Notes: generated from the sequence alone by a model not told the origin. A stretch of 40,773 nucleotides of DNA from Vibrio halioticoli NBRC 102217 (GCF_000496695.1 NZ_BAUJ01000048.1:1-40773), one strand, 5' to 3'; shown: positions 12,034 to 22,907, counted from the first letter of the stretch. Made by a program: numbers and translations.

Positions 12034-12474
12034 TTAGAACAGGTGTTTGTGGTCTTCAAACCAATCTTCAATGGCTTCTTCAGGTACTGGATGACGCAAT
12101 ACATCTATCGTTAAGCACTCTGTTAACGCGGTAGCACCTATATCTTCTAGCAGTTCATGGCAATGCAGGCCAGCACCACAAAAGGTGTCGTAACTTGAGT
12201 CCCCAATAGCTATCACACTATAGTTTAGCGCTTGAGTATTCGGTGGTGTGTCTTGAAGCTGCGCGATAAAAGGCTGAATGTTCTCTGGGTAGTCGCCTGC
12301 TCCATGGGTAGAGGTAACAACGAGCCAAGTACCTTGAGGATCGATGTCATTGAGGTTTGGATGGTTGTGGATTTCAGTATCTTTGCCCAATTCCTGCAGT
12401 AAATCGCTAAGATGATCGGCAACATATTCTGCGCCACCTAATGTGCTACCAGTGATTAAATGAATTGTCGACAT
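12034..12474 (-). CDS. mioC: Flavodoxin-like FMN-binding protein MioC
   Basis: This is a short-chain flavodoxin; in Escherichia coli MioC binds FMN and supports biotin synthase activity in vitro. The 146-residue product has the phosphate-binding loop [14 protein letters not shown] (residues about 7-20) and flavin-ring contacts in [12 protein letters not shown] and [12 protein letters not shown]. It starts 2 bases after the mnmE stop, so the two are probably co-transcribed. It runs towards the origin, as in E. coli. Confidence 0.94.
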   Translation of the reverse strand: MSTIHLITGSTLGGAEYVADHLSDLLQELGKDTEIHNHPNLNDIDPQGTWLVVTSTHGAGDYPENIQPFIAQLQDTPPNTQALNYSVIAIGDSSYDTFCGAGLHCHELLEDIGATALTECLTIDVLRHPVPEEAIEDWFEDHKHLF

Positions 12475-12476
12475 TG

Positions 12477-13838
12477 TTATTTACCTATACAGAATGATGA
12501 GAAAATTCTACCTAGAAGATCATCAGAGCTGAATTCGCCAGTGATCTCATTCAGGTGCTGTTGCGTAATTCTTAGCTCTTCTGCCAGGATCTCACCCGCC
12601 ATAAAGCCCTCTAGCTGCTGTTGACCAATAGATAGGTGCTCTGCTGCCTTATCTAGTGAATCTAAGTGTCTGCGGCGTGCCATAAAGCCTCCCTCTGTGT
12701 TACCAGAGAAGCCCATACACTCTTTTAGATGAGTGCGCAGTGCATCAACACCGTCGCCTGTTTTCGCACTAAGACGAATGAGGGTCGGATCGTTGACATG
12801 ACAGATACCTAAGCTTTCTTGGGTTTGATCAACTTTATTGCGGATTACTGTCATACCCATATTATCCGGTAATCGATCCACAAAATCAGGCCAGATATCT
12901 AACGGATTTGTCGCATCTGTAGTTGTGCCATCCACCATAAACAACACGCGGTCGGCTTGCTGGATTTCTTCCCAAGCACGCTCAATACCTATTTTTTCAA
13001 CTTCGTCAGAGGCTTCACGTAAACCTGCGGTGTCTATGATATGCAGCGGCATACCATCAATGTGGATATGCTCACGAAGCACATCTCGCGTGGTACCGGC
13101 AATATCGGTCACAATGGCCGACTCTTTGCCTGATAACGCGTTCAGTAGGCTGGATTTACCTGCATTAGGACGGCCGGCAATCACGACCTTCATGCCTTCA
13201 CGCATAATGGCGCCTTGGTTGGCTTCGGCACGTACGGCTTCGAGGTTGTTGATGATGGTTTGTAAGTCATTGCTGACTTTGCCATCGGCCAGAAAATCAA
13301 TTTCTTCTTCTGGAAAATCGATAGCAGCTTCGACATAAATACGTAGGTGAATCAATGACTCTACTAAGGTCGTAATTCGTTTTGAAAACTCGCCTTGTAG
13401 CGACTGGAGCGCTGATTTAGCCGCCTCTTCGGAACTGGCATCAATAAGGTCGGCAATGGCTTCAGCTTGCGTTAAATCCATCTTGTCATTGAGGAAAGCG
13501 CGCTCTGAGAACTCACCAGGTCGAGCAGGGCGGATATTCGCAATGCTTAGGATGCGTTTGATCAGCATATCCATAACGACTGGGCCACCGTGGCCTTGCA
13601 GTTCTAAAACATCTTCGCCAGTAAAAGAGTGTGGATTAGGAAAATACAGTGCGATGCCCTGATCCAGTTGGCGACCTTCATCGTCAACGAAGGGGAGGTA
13701 TTCCGCTCTTCTTGGCTGAAGCTCACGTCCTACCACTAGTTTAGCAACTTGCTTGGCTTGTGGGCCTGAAACTCGAATAATGCCGACTCCGCCACGTCCG
13801 GGCGCTGTGGCTTGAGCCACAATTGTATCATTAGTCAT
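12477..13838 (-). CDS. mnmE: tRNA modification GTPase MnmE
   Basis: This K+-activated GTPase (formerly TrmE) works with MnmG on wobble uridine 34. From the chosen start [17 protein letters not shown] it is 453 residues, the family length; an in-frame start 17 codons upstream would add a non-conserved tail. It has an N-terminal folate-binding domain (about 1-118), helical domain, G1 loop GRPNAGKSS (222-230), G3 DTAGLRE, G4 NKVD and the C-terminal CIGK with the conserved cysteine. Confidence 0.97.
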   Translation of the reverse strand: MTNDTIVAQATAPGRGGVGIIRVSGPQAKQVAKLVVGRELQPRRAEYLPFVDDEGRQLDQGIALYFPNPHSFTGEDVLELQGHGGPVVMDMLIKRILSIANIRPARPGEFSERAFLNDKMDLTQAEAIADLIDASSEEAAKSALQSLQGEFSKRITTLVESLIHLRIYVEAAIDFPEEEIDFLADGKVSNDLQTIINNLEAVRAEANQGAIMREGMKVVIAGRPNAGKSSLLNALSGKESAIVTDIAGTTRDVLREHIHIDGMPLHIIDTAGLREASDEVEKIGIERAWEEIQQADRVLFMVDGTTTDATNPLDIWPDFVDRLPDNMGMTVIRNKVDQTQESLGICHVNDPTLIRLSAKTGDGVDALRTHLKECMGFSGNTEGGFMARRRHLDSLDKAAEHLSIGQQQLEGFMAGEILAEELRITQQHLNEITGEFSSDDLLGRIFSSFCIGK

Positions 13839-13891
13839 GTTGGTCTCAATTGGGATAATTAGGTAAATTGTATACTTAAACGACAACAAGT

Positions 13892-13924
13892 AAAAAAATA
13901 AAAAGGCGACCCTAAGGTCGCCTT
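13892..13924 (-). terminator. Intrinsic terminator after yidC
   Basis: GGCGACC (13905-13911) and GGTCGCC (13916-13922) form a perfect stem with a CTAA tetraloop. It is flanked by A and T runs; on the minus strand a long T-rich tract (TTTTTATTTTTTT) follows. It lies about 30 bases beyond the yidC stop, ending the rpmH-rnpA-yidD-yidC unit and implying that mnmE has its own promoter. Confidence 0.92.
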
Positions 13925-13952
13925 CTCTTATTCATATTGGCTAGCTTAAGCT

Positions 13953-15581
13953 CTATTTAGAGTGTAAGCCTTTTTTCTCTAGACCTTTGTAGATCAACGT
14001 TTGCTGAATTAGCGTAACAACGTTTGATACCAACCAGTATAGAACTAGACCGGATGGGAACCATAGGAAGAAGAAAGTAAACATAACCGGCATAAAGGTC
14101 ATGATCTTCTGCTGCAGTGGATCCGTTACAGTAGTTGGGCTCATTCTCTGAATCATAAACATACTTGCACCCATTAATAGAGGCAGGATGTAGTACGGGT
14201 CTTGAGCTGAAAGGTCAGTAATCCAACCAAAGAATGGAGAGTGACGTAGTTCAACAGACTCCATTAGTGCCCAGTATAGAGAGATGAAAATCGGCATTTG
14301 CAGAACAAGAGGTAGACAGCCACCCAGTGGGTTTACTTTCTCTTTCTTGTACAGCGCCATCATTTCTTGGCTCATACGTTGACGGTCATCACCAATACGC
14401 TCACGCATAGCGGCTAACTTAGGCTGTAGCATGCGCATTTTAGCCATAGAGGTGTACTGAGCTTTTGTTAGTGGGTACATAGCACCACGAACGATGAAAG
14501 TCAGAACCATGATTGCTAGACCCCAGTTAACTACTACGCCTTGAATCATAGATAGTAACCAGTGTAGTGGTTTCGCGATGAACCATAACCAACCGTAGTC
14601 AACTACTAGCTCAAGATGTGGTGCTACAGCTGCCATTTGGTTTTGCAGTTTAGGACCAACCCAAAGAGTTGACTTTATTTCACCAGTTTGACCTGTTGCG
14701 ATAGTTTTGTTTGGAAGACGAACACCGATATCGCCTAGGTTACCCACTACACGAGTGTATAGGGTTGCACCTTGTGCATCACGAGGTACCCAAGCTGAAG
14801 CGAAGTAGTGCTCAAGCATTGCAACCCAACCTTGGCCTTCACTTAGGTTTTGTTGAAGGTTACGCTCTTCCATATTCTTGAAGCTGTACTTTTTGTAGCG
14901 AGTAGACTCTGTTGAGTATGCACCGCCACGGTAAGTTGGCATTGTTAAGCTGCCACCAGCATCTTGTAGGTTTTGACGTAGGTGTGCGTACATACCTACG
15001 GTAGCATTAGCACCAGAATTGTTCTCTACATCGTAAACAACATCGATAGCATAGCTACCACGTTTTAGAATGAAGGTTTTGGTGTAGTTAATGCCATTAG
15101 CAGAGAAAGTCATTGGGATGCGCAATTCATCTTGGCCATCAGCTAGCGTAAAGCTGTCTGAATTCACTTTGTAGTGAGGGCGAGATTTGCTGCTTAAATC
15201 GATACCTTGAGGACCAATTAGACCACTTTGCGCAATATACTGCTTGTTGCCTTCTTTGTGCAAAAGAACAAAACGTTCTTTTGAACCGAAATCTTTAGCA
15301 TACTCATTTAGCTCAGCGGACACTACATCACCACCGACAGAATCGATAGATAGATTAAGTACGTCAGTTTTAACGGATACAATGCTTGCCGTATGGTGTG
15401 CTTCTGGAGCAGGATCTGCCATTTCATCCGTAAATGAAGGTGCTGGCAATGTACTATCAGTACTAGATTGTGCCTGGTTAGTCACAGGAGCTACTGGGGT
15501 TGTATGTGTTTGCCATTGTTTAAATAGCAAAAATGAAACCATAGCTAATGCGATAAACAGAATATTACGTTGAGAACCCAT
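13953..15581 (-). CDS. yidC: Membrane protein insertase YidC
   Basis: This inner-membrane insertase acts alone and with SecYEG, including on Fo subunits. The 542-residue protein has an N-terminal membrane segment (residues about 6-23), a large periplasmic beta domain (about 60-340) and five C-terminal membrane helices. The groove arginine lies in [17 protein letters not shown], followed by the amphipathic cytoplasmic hairpin and the [16 protein letters not shown] motif. It follows yidD by 2 bases. Confidence 0.97.
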   Translation of the reverse strand: MGSQRNILFIALAMVSFLLFKQWQTHTTPVAPVTNQAQSSTDSTLPAPSFTDEMADPAPEAHHTASIVSVKTDVLNLSIDSVGGDVVSAELNEYAKDFGSKERFVLLHKEGNKQYIAQSGLIGPQGIDLSSKSRPHYKVNSDSFTLADGQDELRIPMTFSANGINYTKTFILKRGSYAIDVVYDVENNSGANATVGMYAHLRQNLQDAGGSLTMPTYRGGAYSTESTRYKKYSFKNMEERNLQQNLSEGQGWVAMLEHYFASAWVPRDAQGATLYTRVVGNLGDIGVRLPNKTIATGQTGEIKSTLWVGPKLQNQMAAVAPHLELVVDYGWLWFIAKPLHWLLSMIQGVVVNWGLAIMVLTFIVRGAMYPLTKAQYTSMAKMRMLQPKLAAMRERIGDDRQRMSQEMMALYKKEKVNPLGGCLPLVLQMPIFISLYWALMESVELRHSPFFGWITDLSAQDPYYILPLLMGASMFMIQRMSPTTVTDPLQQKIMTFMPVMFTFFFLWFPSGLVLYWLVSNVVTLIQQTLIYKGLEKKGLHSK

Positions 15582-15583
15582 CG

Positions 15584-15841
15584 TTATTTATCTCTGTTTG
15601 TTGTGTTTTTAGGTGGTACAGGATCGTATCCGCCATCATTTAAAGGGTGGCATTTTAATAGACGTTTGCCCGATAACCAACACCCTTTTACAAATCCGTG
15701 ACTTTTTAATGCCAAGATTGTGTATTCGGAGCAGGTTGGGGTAAAACGACAGCGTGGCCCGATGAACGGACTAATACCATATCGATATAGGTTAACGAGA
15801 CCTATCGCTATCCACGTGAGGGGCGAGAAAGTCTTTGCCAT
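15584..15841 (-). CDS. yidD: Membrane protein insertion efficiency factor YidD
   Basis: This small membrane-associated protein aids YidC-dependent insertion. The 85-residue product has the signature [19 protein letters not shown] with conserved cysteines and the C-terminal GGYDPVP motif. The first 34 bases of the gene overlap the end of rnpA in another frame, and the stop is 2 bases before yidC, an arrangement conserved in gammaproteobacteria. Confidence 0.95.
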   Translation of the reverse strand: MAKTFSPLTWIAIGLVNLYRYGISPFIGPRCRFTPTCSEYTILALKSHGFVKGCWLSGKRLLKCHPLNDGGYDPVPPKNTTNRDK

Positions 15842-16164
15842 AACTTATCGAAGAGTTTAAACATATCATCATTGCTTAATTCTTGGGCACTTTTCTTTGC
15901 GATAACAACGAAATCTTTGTTAGCAAGTTTGTGTTGATTAAGACGGAAACTTTCTCTTGCTATCCTCTTGAATCGATTACGACCTACAGCAGTTTTAATT
16001 TGCTTTTTAGGTACAGCCAATCCGAGTCGTGGATGAGAAAGAGAATTGTTACGAGCGATAATAGTAAAATGAGGGGAACCAGCTCTATGAGCTTTTTCGA
16101 AGACTTTTTGATAATGCTCGGGAGTTAACAGACGTAACTCCCGATTGAACGCGTACGTAGTCAA
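15808..16164 (-). CDS. rnpA: Ribonuclease P protein component
   Basis: This is the protein subunit of RNase P, which helps the catalytic RNA bind the 5' leader of pre-tRNAs. The 118-residue product has the family core [25 protein letters not shown] with the RNR motif (GRNRFKR). The start is TTG, giving the conserved N-terminus [17 protein letters not shown]. It lies 12 bases downstream of rpmH; the weak start may keep RnpA output far below that of ribosomal protein L34. Confidence 0.95.
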   Translation of the reverse strand: MTTYAFNRELRLLTPEHYQKVFEKAHRAGSPHFTIIARNNSLSHPRLGLAVPKKQIKTAVGRNRFKRIARESFRLNQHKLANKDFVVIAKKSAQELSNDDMFKLFDKLWQRLSRPSRG

Positions 16165-16176
16165 AATAATCGCGAA

Positions 16177-16314
16177 TTATTTTGAAAGGCGCGCACGGCC
16201 TTTTGCACGACGTGCATTAATTACTTTACGACCGTTCTTAGTAGCCATACGAGCACGGAAACCGTGAGTACGTTTACGCTTTAGAACTGAAGGTTGAAAA
16301 GTGCGTTTAGACAT
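16177..16314 (-). CDS. rpmH: Large ribosomal subunit protein bL34
   Basis: This is a 45-residue, very basic protein of the 50S subunit, translated by hand: [19 protein letters not shown], then [20 protein letters not shown] and RARLSK. The KRTFQPS and RKR-THGFR motifs are diagnostic. It is the first gene of the rpmH-rnpA-yidD-yidC unit and has a strong promoter about 110 bases upstream. Confidence 0.98.
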   Translation of the reverse strand: MSKRTFQPSVLKRKRTHGFRARMATKNGRKVINARRAKGRARLSK

Positions 16315-16424
16315 GGTTATTACCTTTACTGATCAGTAGTTTTTAGGTTCTTGTTAAACCCGACGTGGGCTATATATCTCTCTTATATAAGAGGGATACC
16401 GACGTCTCTCAACAAAGAGGCGGA

Positions 16425-16453
16425 ATTGTAATCACTGTATTCAAAATAGTCAA
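16425..16453 (-). promoter_or_regulatory. Sigma-70 promoter of rpmH
   Basis: On the minus strand TTGACT (16453-16448) and TACAAT (16430-16425) are separated by exactly 17 bases, each differing from consensus at one position. The transcript would begin near 16418 and carry a leader of about 100 nt with a palindromic hairpin around CTCTTATATAAGAG (16379-16392). The 265-bp gap 16315-16579 shows no other gene. Confidence 0.85.
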
Positions 16454-16579
16454 TGATTGGTTTAACCCCAAGACAAGTTATCTTTATCTTAACGGTCTAT
16501 AAATAGACAGTGACAAAGCTACCTGACTAGAAATTCCGGTCGACGGATTATACTTGTAAAAAATCAAAGCACAAGGATC

Positions 16580-17317
16580 TTATTTGATCCCAACTTTATT
16601 TAGGAACTTCTTCAAGCGAGGATCTTGTGGGTTACCAAAGATATCCCCAGGTTTTCCCTGCTCAATAATATGCCCATCAGCCATGAAGATCACTTTATCA
16701 GCCACTTCACGAGCAAATTGCATTTCATGGGTCACCACCAGCATTGTTTGGTGTTGAGCCGCTAATTTCTTCATTAAACTAAGTACTTCACCGACCCATT
16801 CAGGATCGAGTGCAGAGGTAGGCTCATCAAATAGTAACAGTTCTGGTTCAAACGCCATTGCGCGGCCAATACCTACGCGTTGCTGTTGACCACCGGAAAG
16901 GGCAGCTGGGTAACTATCGCCTTTATCTCCCAAACCAATGTCGTCCAAAATCTCTTGCGCTCTCTGTAGTGCTTGGTCTTTTTTCCAGCCACGGACAGTT
17001 ATCAGCCCTTCAGCAATGTTCTGACGCGCTGTCATATGAGCAAATAGAGCGTAGTTTTGGAATACAAAGCCGGTTTTGCGTCGCAAGGCGAGTTCTTCAG
17101 CTTTAGTGTGCTTGGCGCAGTTTACATAGGTATCGTCTATGCTAATTTCGCCTTGCTCTGCAGATTCAAGGAAGTTAACACAACGTAGCAGGGTAGATTT
17201 ACCTGTACCACTAGAGCCAATAATGACGATAATTTCGCCTTTTTCAATCTCTATATCAATGCCTTTCAGTATCTCACTGTCACCGAAACGTTTGTGTATA
17301 TTCTTTAGCTTAATCAT
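16580..17317 (-). CDS. Polar amino acid ABC transporter, ATP-binding protein
   Basis: This is the ATPase of an importer of the HisP/GlnQ type. The 245-residue protein has Walker [10 protein letters not shown] (residues 34-42), Q-loop [12 protein letters not shown], signature LSGGQQQR and Walker [15 protein letters not shown]. It begins in a four-base overlap with the permease stop. The substrate cannot be read from this subunit. No clear terminator follows; a weak GTCTA/TAGAC hairpin lies near 16494-16507. Confidence 0.93.
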   Translation of the reverse strand: MIKLKNIHKRFGDSEILKGIDIEIEKGEIIVIIGSSGTGKSTLLRCVNFLESAEQGEISIDDTYVNCAKHTKAEELALRRKTGFVFQNYALFAHMTARQNIAEGLITVRGWKKDQALQRAQEILDDIGLGDKGDSYPAALSGGQQQRVGIGRAMAFEPELLLFDEPTSALDPEWVGEVLSLMKKLAAQHQTMLVVTHEMQFAREVADKVIFMADGHIIEQGKPGDIFGNPQDPRLKKFLNKVGIK

Positions 17318-17985
17318 CTTTGATACGCCCTATTTAATCTATGTTCTGCCCAGATTTGCACTCGAGTTAGCACGATGACTACCAGCCAATAGATAAGTGC
17401 AACCGCTAGGAATGCTTCAAAGAATCGGAAACTTGAAGAGGCTTCCATTTGTGCTTTCGCCATAATTTCAGCCACACCGAGAGTGAAGGCTAATGACGTT
17501 GATTTAATCATATCGATGAAATAGTTCATCAAAGAAGGCAATGCTACTCGACTAGCTTGAGGCAAAATGACTCGCAGCATGGCTTGACGCGTAGTCATGC
17601 CGATTGAGCGACAAGCCTCCATTTGGCTGCGGTCAATGCCTATGATGGCGGCTCGAATACTTTCGGTCATATACACAGCAAAGTGCAAGGTTAAGCCGAT
17701 GATGGTTGCAGTAAACGCGTCTATTCCTACTAATATCGGGAATATTTGTGGTAGCCCGTAATAAAGCAAGAATAGTTGAACCAACAATGGCGTAGCACGA
17801 AAGAAGCTAATATAGAGTTGGCTAAGCTGATCTAGCACAGGGATCTTAAACACTCGAATATTCGCCAGAATAAGAGCGAGGATTAGGGCAAAAATACCAC
17901 CTAGTACCGCCATCTCTAGGGTAATGTGCAAATACTTAAATAGTATCGGCAATAACTCCAGCATGTAGTTTAAATCAAAGCCCAT
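17314..17985 (-). CDS. Polar amino acid ABC transporter, permease
   Basis: This is the membrane subunit of the importer. The 223-residue protein has about five hydrophobic segments and the EAA loop [22 protein letters not shown] (residues about 125-146, where the ATPase docks). The N-terminal [16 protein letters not shown] segment is typical of the HisMQ/GlnP family. Only one permease gene is present, so it probably works as a homodimer. It lies between the binding-protein and ATPase genes. Confidence 0.92.
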   Translation of the reverse strand: MGFDLNYMLELLPILFKYLHITLEMAVLGGIFALILALILANIRVFKIPVLDQLSQLYISFFRATPLLVQLFLLYYGLPQIFPILVGIDAFTATIIGLTLHFAVYMTESIRAAIIGIDRSQMEACRSIGMTTRQAMLRVILPQASRVALPSLMNYFIDMIKSTSLAFTLGVAEIMAKAQMEASSSFRFFEAFLAVALIYWLVVIVLTRVQIWAEHRLNRAYQR

Positions 17986-18028
17986 GTTTAAAACCTATGT
18001 TGTTCCGTTTTGTTGTGTAAAAAGCAAA

Positions 18029-18058
18029 GCCCACTATTTCATTAGAAATAGTGGGCTA
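18029..18058 (-). terminator. Hairpin between binding-protein and permease genes
   Basis: A perfect 13-bp stem, AGCCCACTATTTC (18029-18041) and its complement (18046-18058), has a 4-nt loop. On the minus strand it is followed by TTGCTTTTT. Such stem-loops after the binding-protein gene usually let most transcripts stop or protect the upstream mRNA, so that more binding protein than permease is made. It is likely a leaky terminator. Confidence 0.75.
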
Positions 18059-18099
18059 CAAGCCTAAAGCGATTCTGCTGAATCTATATAGCTACACTA

Positions 18100-18855
18100 T
18101 TATTTAGTGACATCAGCATCGAACCATTTGTTTGAAATTTTAGCTAGTGTACCGTCTTTACGCATTGCAGTAAGGGTTTCATTAACCACTTTTTGCAATT
18201 TACGGCCTTTATCGTTTTTAACGAATGGCATAGCACTATCGATAGTTTCAAAAGGTTGGCCTGCTAATTGTAGCGGCAAACCGGTTTTCTTGATAAGTGA
18301 TAGGGCAGACAAGCGGTCCATAACAAATGCATCAGCACGACCAAGAGCAACATCATGTTCAATACCAGTATCATACGTTTTGATGTTGATTGAGTTGTCT
18401 TTATTGTGATCACGCAAAATCTGTTCGAAGTTAGAACCTAAGTTCACCGCGACAGTTTTACCTGATAGATCATCGATGGTTTTAATGCTGTCATTACCTT
18501 TACGCACAGTAATTTGCACGCCATTCACTACATAAGCGTCAGAGAAAAGGTATTTAGCTTTACGTGCATCTGTTGGAGTAATTTGATTAGAAATAGTATC
18601 AATATGTCCTGTTTCTAGCATACCAAATAGGCCAGAGAAACTAGAGGTTACGTATTTTACATCGTAATCATTGCGACGAGCAATTTCGTCCCACATATCA
18701 ACTTCAAACCCTTGTAGTTTATCTTTCTCTACAAAAGTAAACGGGTAATAGCGTCCAGACATGCCCACTTTTATTTCTGTTGCAGCGTGAGCTGCTTGTC
18801 CTAAGGTTGCAACTAGTGCAACCGCGTAAATTAGACCTTTTATCCAGTTTTTCAT
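18100..18855 (-). CDS. Polar amino acid ABC transporter, periplasmic binding protein
   Basis: This is the solute receptor of the importer (SBP family 3). The 251-residue precursor has a signal peptide (residues 1 to about 24, basic start, hydrophobic core, AHA cleavage site). The mature part has two lobes, with KVGMSGRYYPFTFV at the start and LQGFEVDMWDEIA next. The ligand-binding arginine expected in polar amino acid receptors appears in TPTDARKAKYLFSDAY. A cystine-type ligand is possible but not shown. GGAG lies 8 bases before the ATG. Confidence 0.9.
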   Translation of the reverse strand: MKNWIKGLIYAVALVATLGQAAHAATEIKVGMSGRYYPFTFVEKDKLQGFEVDMWDEIARRNDYDVKYVTSSFSGLFGMLETGHIDTISNQITPTDARKAKYLFSDAYVVNGVQITVRKGNDSIKTIDDLSGKTVAVNLGSNFEQILRDHNKDNSINIKTYDTGIEHDVALGRADAFVMDRLSALSLIKKTGLPLQLAGQPFETIDSAMPFVKNDKGRKLQKVVNETLTAMRKDGTLAKISNKWFDADVTK

Positions 18856-19188
18856 ACTACTACTCCACGTGTTTATGCTGCGAATATTACAGTTTAGTGA
18901 GACTTAATCTAATACTTAAAAGTTATTAACAATAACACTTGGTTTTAGTTCTTTTTCCTGAAAAGGAATGTGAAAAAGCTTGGGGATAACCTAGGCTCTA
19001 GTAAACCAGTAAGGCTTTATAAGGATAATTCTGTGGGTAATCTTGTCGATCTTTGGTAAATCTCACGATTAATTGTGAATAACTTTGATCTTATACACTG
19101 GATCTTCGATCATTTGCTAGCGATCTTGATAATCTGGGGGTAAAATTACTCTCCTTAATTTTTAATCTACTCGTATTGTGGGGTCGAT
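18856..19188 (+). promoter_or_regulatory. dnaA upstream regulatory region with DnaA boxes
   Basis: This 333-bp gap lies between the divergent binding-protein gene and dnaA. TGTGAATAA at 19073-19081 is an exact (inverted) TTATNCACA box. TGTGGGTAA (19031-19039) and TGGGGATAA (18981-18989) each differ by one base from an inverted box. Several GATC sites cluster at 19047-19133. This fits autoregulation of dnaA by DnaA and SeqA. I could not place the -35 and -10 elements securely. Confidence 0.7.
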
Positions 19189-20589
19189 GTGTCATCTTCG
19201 CTTTGGACTCAATGTTTGCAGCAACTTCAAGAAGAGCTTCCTGCAACCGAATTCAGCATGTGGGTACGACCACTGCAAGCTGAGTTAAGCGGTAATACGC
19301 TTACTTTATTCGCCCCAAACCGATTTGTGTTGGATTGGGTACGCGATAAGTACATCAATAGCATCAATCGTCACCTGCAAGAATTTTGCGATAACGATAT
19401 TCCTAGCCTTAGATTTGAGGTGGGAAGCAAGCCTGTTTCTGCTCCACCACCCGTGAAAAAGACCGCAGCCGACGTTGCCGCTGAATTTTCGGCACCGGCG
19501 CAACTTGCTAGACGCAGACCTGTACATAAAACCTGGGATAACGACAGTGACGTTTCTGATATCACTTACCGTTCTAACGTCAATGTTAAGCATCGCTTTA
19601 ATAACTTTGTTGAAGGTAAATCAAACCAACTCGGTTTAGCAGCAGCTCGACAAGTGTCGGATAATCCTGGAGCCGCATACAATCCGCTGTTCTTATATGG
19701 TGGAACAGGTTTAGGTAAAACGCACTTATTGCACGCAGTAGGTAACGCCATTGTTGATAACAAACCAAACGCGAAAGTGGTGTATATGCACTCTGAGCGT
19801 TTTGTTCAGGATATGGTTAAGGCATTACAAAACAATGCCATTGAAGAATTTAAACGTTACTACCGCAGTGTAGATGCGCTATTAATCGATGATATTCAGT
19901 TCTTTGCCAATAAAGAGCGTTCTCAAGAAGAGTTTTTCCATACCTTTAATGCATTATTAGAAGGTAATCAGCAAATTATTCTTACTTCAGATCGTTATCC
20001 AAAAGAGATTAACGGCGTTGAAGATCGCTTAAAATCTCGTTTTGGCTGGGGACTGACGGTTGCTATCGAACCACCTGAACTAGAAACGCGCGTCGCAATC
20101 TTGATGAAGAAAGCTGAAGACCATCAAATTCATCTTGCTGATGAAGTGGCGTTCTTTATTGCTAAACGTCTGCGTTCTAACGTTCGTGAGTTAGAGGGTG
20201 CGTTGAACCGTGTCATTGCTAATGCTAATTTCACTGGCCGCCCGATTACTATCGATTTTGTTCGAGAAGCGCTACGTGACTTGTTAGCTCTGCAAGAGAA
20301 GCTAGTTACTATTGATAATATTCAAAAGACAGTCGCTGAATATTACAAAATTAAAGTCGCTGACCTATTGTCTAAGCGTCGTTCACGTTCTGTTGCTCGT
20401 CCACGTCAATTGGCGATGGCGCTAGCCAAAGAACTGACCAACCACAGCTTGCCAGAAATCGGTGATGCGTTTGGTGGGCGTGACCATACTACGGTGCTAC
20501 ATGCATGCCGTAAAATAGAGCAGCTTCGAGAAGAGAGTCACGATATTAAAGAAGACTACTCGAATCTAATCCGTACACTTTCATCGTAA
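19189..20589 (+). CDS. dnaA: Chromosomal replication initiator DnaA
   Basis: This AAA+ initiator binds DnaA boxes at oriC and opens the 13-mers. The 466-residue protein starts at GTG. It has domain I (1 to about 80, DnaB/DiaA contact), a variable linker (about 80-130), the AAA+ module with Walker A GGTGLGKT (171-178) and Walker [10 protein letters not shown], and domain IV with the DnaA signature [18 protein letters not shown]. It heads dnaA-dnaN-recF, about 7 kb from the origin. Confidence 0.99.
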   Translation: MSSSLWTQCLQQLQEELPATEFSMWVRPLQAELSGNTLTLFAPNRFVLDWVRDKYINSINRHLQEFCDNDIPSLRFEVGSKPVSAPPPVKKTAADVAAEFSAPAQLARRRPVHKTWDNDSDVSDITYRSNVNVKHRFNNFVEGKSNQLGLAAARQVSDNPGAAYNPLFLYGGTGLGKTHLLHAVGNAIVDNKPNAKVVYMHSERFVQDMVKALQNNAIEEFKRYYRSVDALLIDDIQFFANKERSQEEFFHTFNALLEGNQQIILTSDRYPKEINGVEDRLKSRFGWGLTVAIEPPELETRVAILMKKAEDHQIHLADEVAFFIAKRLRSNVRELEGALNRVIANANFTGRPITIDFVREALRDLLALQEKLVTIDNIQKTVAEYYKIKVADLLSKRRSRSVARPRQLAMALAKELTNHSLPEIGDAFGGRDHTTVLHACRKIEQLREESHDIKEDYSNLIRTLSS

Positions 20590-20604
20590 TAGGTTATTAA
20601 TAGA

Positions 20605-21705
20605 ATGAAATTCACTATTAATCGTCAGCATCTTATTAAGCCACTACAGCAAGTTTCTGGTGCGTTAGCGGGTCGTCCTGCTCTGCCTATTTTAGGTAAC
20701 GTGCTACTTAAAGTGGATAATGGCATCTTATCGATGACCGCAACTGACCTTGAAGTTGAGCTGATCAGCCAAGTACAGCTAGAAAACGATTTTGAACCGG
20801 GGAGCGTGACTGTTCCTTCGCGTAAGTTCTTTGATATTTGTCGTGGTCTTCCTGACAATGCCGACATTTCGTTGTCATTAGATGCAGAGCGAGTCATTGT
20901 TCGCTCTGGTCGTAGTCGCTTTTCTTTAGCGACTTTGCCTGCTATCGATTTCCCTAATATCGAAGATTGGCAATCAGACATCGAATTAACCCTGACGCAA
21001 GGCCACCTGCGCTCTTTAATAGAGAAGACTCAGTTCTCTATGGCCAATCAGGATGTGCGTTATTACCTAAATGGTATGTTGTTTGATATTGATGGCAATA
21101 CATTGCGCTCTGTCGCCACTGATGGTCACCGTATGGCGGTATCAGAAACCACATTAGTGGACAGCTATTCTCAGCAACAAGTGATTATCCCGCGTAAGGG
21201 TGTACTTGAGCTGATGAAAATTTTAGACCAACCTGATGAAGCGGTAAGCTTGTTGATTGGTTCTTCAAATATTCGAGTGAGCGTGGCGAATTTTGTCTTC
21301 ACTTCGAAGCTCGTTGATGGTCGTTTCCCAGATTATCGCCGCGTAATGCCACAAAATACCACTAAAACAGTGATTGCTGAATGTGATGATTTGCGTCAAG
21401 CATTCTCGCGAGCGGCTATTTTATCGAATGAAAAATTCCGTGGGGTAAGGGTCAACCTTTCTAGCGGGACGATGCAAATTACCGCCAACAACCCTGAGCA
21501 AGAAGAAGCACAAGAGGTGGTTGATGTTGACTATCAAGGTGATGATTTAGAAATCGGCTTTAACGTAAGCTACGTGCTAGATGTACTAAATGCGGTACGT
21601 TGTGAAAAAGTGTCTATTTCTATGTCAGACGCAAATGCCAGTGCCTTGATTGAGAATGCTGAAGATTCAAGCGCTCAATACGTGGTAATGCCGATCCGTC
21701 TATAA
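20605..21705 (+). CDS. dnaN: DNA polymerase III beta sliding clamp
   Basis: This is the ring-shaped clamp that tethers polymerases to DNA. The 366-residue product, the exact family length, has three repeated clamp folds. It opens [20 protein letters not shown] and ends with the conserved YVVMPIRL, part of the partner-binding pocket. It begins 15 bases after dnaA and ends 4 bases before recF. Confidence 0.99.
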   Translation: MKFTINRQHLIKPLQQVSGALAGRPALPILGNVLLKVDNGILSMTATDLEVELISQVQLENDFEPGSVTVPSRKFFDICRGLPDNADISLSLDAERVIVRSGRSRFSLATLPAIDFPNIEDWQSDIELTLTQGHLRSLIEKTQFSMANQDVRYYLNGMLFDIDGNTLRSVATDGHRMAVSETTLVDSYSQQQVIIPRKGVLELMKILDQPDEAVSLLIGSSNIRVSVANFVFTSKLVDGRFPDYRRVMPQNTTKTVIAECDDLRQAFSRAAILSNEKFRGVRVNLSSGTMQITANNPEQEEAQEVVDVDYQGDDLEIGFNVSYVLDVLNAVRCEKVSISMSDANASALIENAEDSSAQYVVMPIRL

Positions 21706-21709
21706 CGGT

Positions 21710-22792
21710 ATGCCTCTTAGTCGTCTCATAATAAAACAGTTTAGAAATATAGAAGCCTGCGACATTAGTCCGTCGTCAGGCTTCAATTTTCTGATTGGTG
21801 CTAATGGAAGCGGAAAAACCAGTCTTCTTGAAGCTGTGTATCTTCTGGGTCATGGACGCTCTTTTAAAAGCTCCATCACTGGGCGAATTATTCAGCATCA
21901 ATGTGATGAGCTATTCGTACACGGGAGATTGCAAAACTCTCAACAGTTTGAGCTTCCACTTGGTATTAATAAGCGTCGTGATGGTACAACAGAGGTTAAA
22001 ATATCCGGTGAGTCTGGTCAGAAATTAGCGGAACTGGCTAAAGTATTGCCTTTGCAGCTTATTCATCCAGAGGGCTTTAATCTGCTGACAGACGGCCCTA
22101 AACATCGCCGTGCCTTTATTGATTGGGGTGTTTTTCACTGTGAACCTCAATTTTATGAGGCGTGGGGGCGGGTAAAGCGCCTGAATAAACAGCGAAACGC
22201 TCTGTTAAAGACAGCGACCAGCTATCGAGAGTTAAGTTACTGGGATCAAGAACTGGCTAAGCTTGCCGAAATGATTTCCAATTGGCGCGCTGAATACGTC
22301 GCACAACTTAAGGAAGTAGCCGAACCTTTGTGCCGTGATTTTTTGTCTGAATTTGATGTTTCGATCTCCTTCTATCAAGGTTGGGAGAGAGGAGCCGATT
22401 ATGCACAATTATTAGAGAAAAATTTCGAGAGAGATCAGCACCTTGGCTATACTTTTAGTGGCCCAAATAAAGCTGACCTAAAAATCAGAGTAAACGGTAC
22501 TCCAGTAGAAGATATCTTATCTCGTGGACAACTTAAATTATTAGTATGTGCGCTTAGAGTTGCACAAGGTCAACACCTAACAAAACTCACAGAAAAGCAG
22601 TGTATATATCTAATAGATGACTTTGCATCAGAGCTTGATAGTCAACGCAGAGCACGCTTAGCGGACTGTTTGAAGGAAACTGGAGCACAAGTATTTGTAA
22701 GCTCTATTACAGAAAGCCAAATTGCTGAAATGAACAGCGAAAATAGCAAGATGTTTCATGTGGAACGTGGCAAAATAGAGTTAGTAAAATAA
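21710..22792 (+). CDS. recF: DNA replication and repair protein RecF
   Basis: This is an SMC-like ATPase that helps load RecA at gaps with RecO and RecR. The 360-residue protein has Walker A GANGSGKT (30-37), the signature [20 protein letters not shown] and Walker [14 protein letters not shown]. It is the third gene of the dnaA unit. Its C-terminal coding sequence contains a parS-like palindrome. Confidence 0.98.
   Translation: MPLSRLIIKQFRNIEACDISPSSGFNFLIGANGSGKTSLLEAVYLLGHGRSFKSSITGRIIQHQCDELFVHGRLQNSQQFELPLGINKRRDGTTEVKISGESGQKLAELAKVLPLQLIHPEGFNLLTDGPKHRRAFIDWGVFHCEPQFYEAWGRVKRLNKQRNALLKTATSYRELSYWDQELAKLAEMISNWRAEYVAQLKEVAEPLCRDFLSEFDVSISFYQGWERGADYAQLLEKNFERDQHLGYTFSGPNKADLKIRVNGTPVEDILSRGQLKLLVCALRVAQGQHLTKLTEKQCIYLIDDFASELDSQRRARLADCLKETGAQVFVSSITESQIAEMNSENSKMFHVERGKIELVK
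22753..22766. promoter_or_regulatory. Degenerate parS-like palindrome inside recF
   Basis: The 14-mer GTTTCATGTGGAAC differs at one base from the palindrome GTTYCACGTGRAAC that covers the known bacterial parS core. It encodes part of the MFHVE motif near the RecF C-terminus, so part of the likeness may be due to codon constraint. It lies about 11 kb from the origin and 14 kb from parB. Confidence 0.35.
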
Positions 22793-22907
22793 GGGACTGA
22801 CCGTATGCGTCGTCCCCTAATGTAGCAGTGCAAATTATACTAATTTGACCAAAAATAGAGATTTGAACAAATGAGGGCTACAAACCCCTCAAATTATAAA
22901 TTTAAGT

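Noticed and set aside
16494..16507. GTCTA/TAGAC hairpin as terminator of the ABC importer operon
   Set aside because: The 5-bp stem is short and no T-run follows on the minus strand; left unassigned.
22804..22824. Six-codon mini-ORF (ATG to TAG) between recF and gyrB as a leader peptide
   Set aside because: Too short to support, without a convincing ribosome site or attenuator following.
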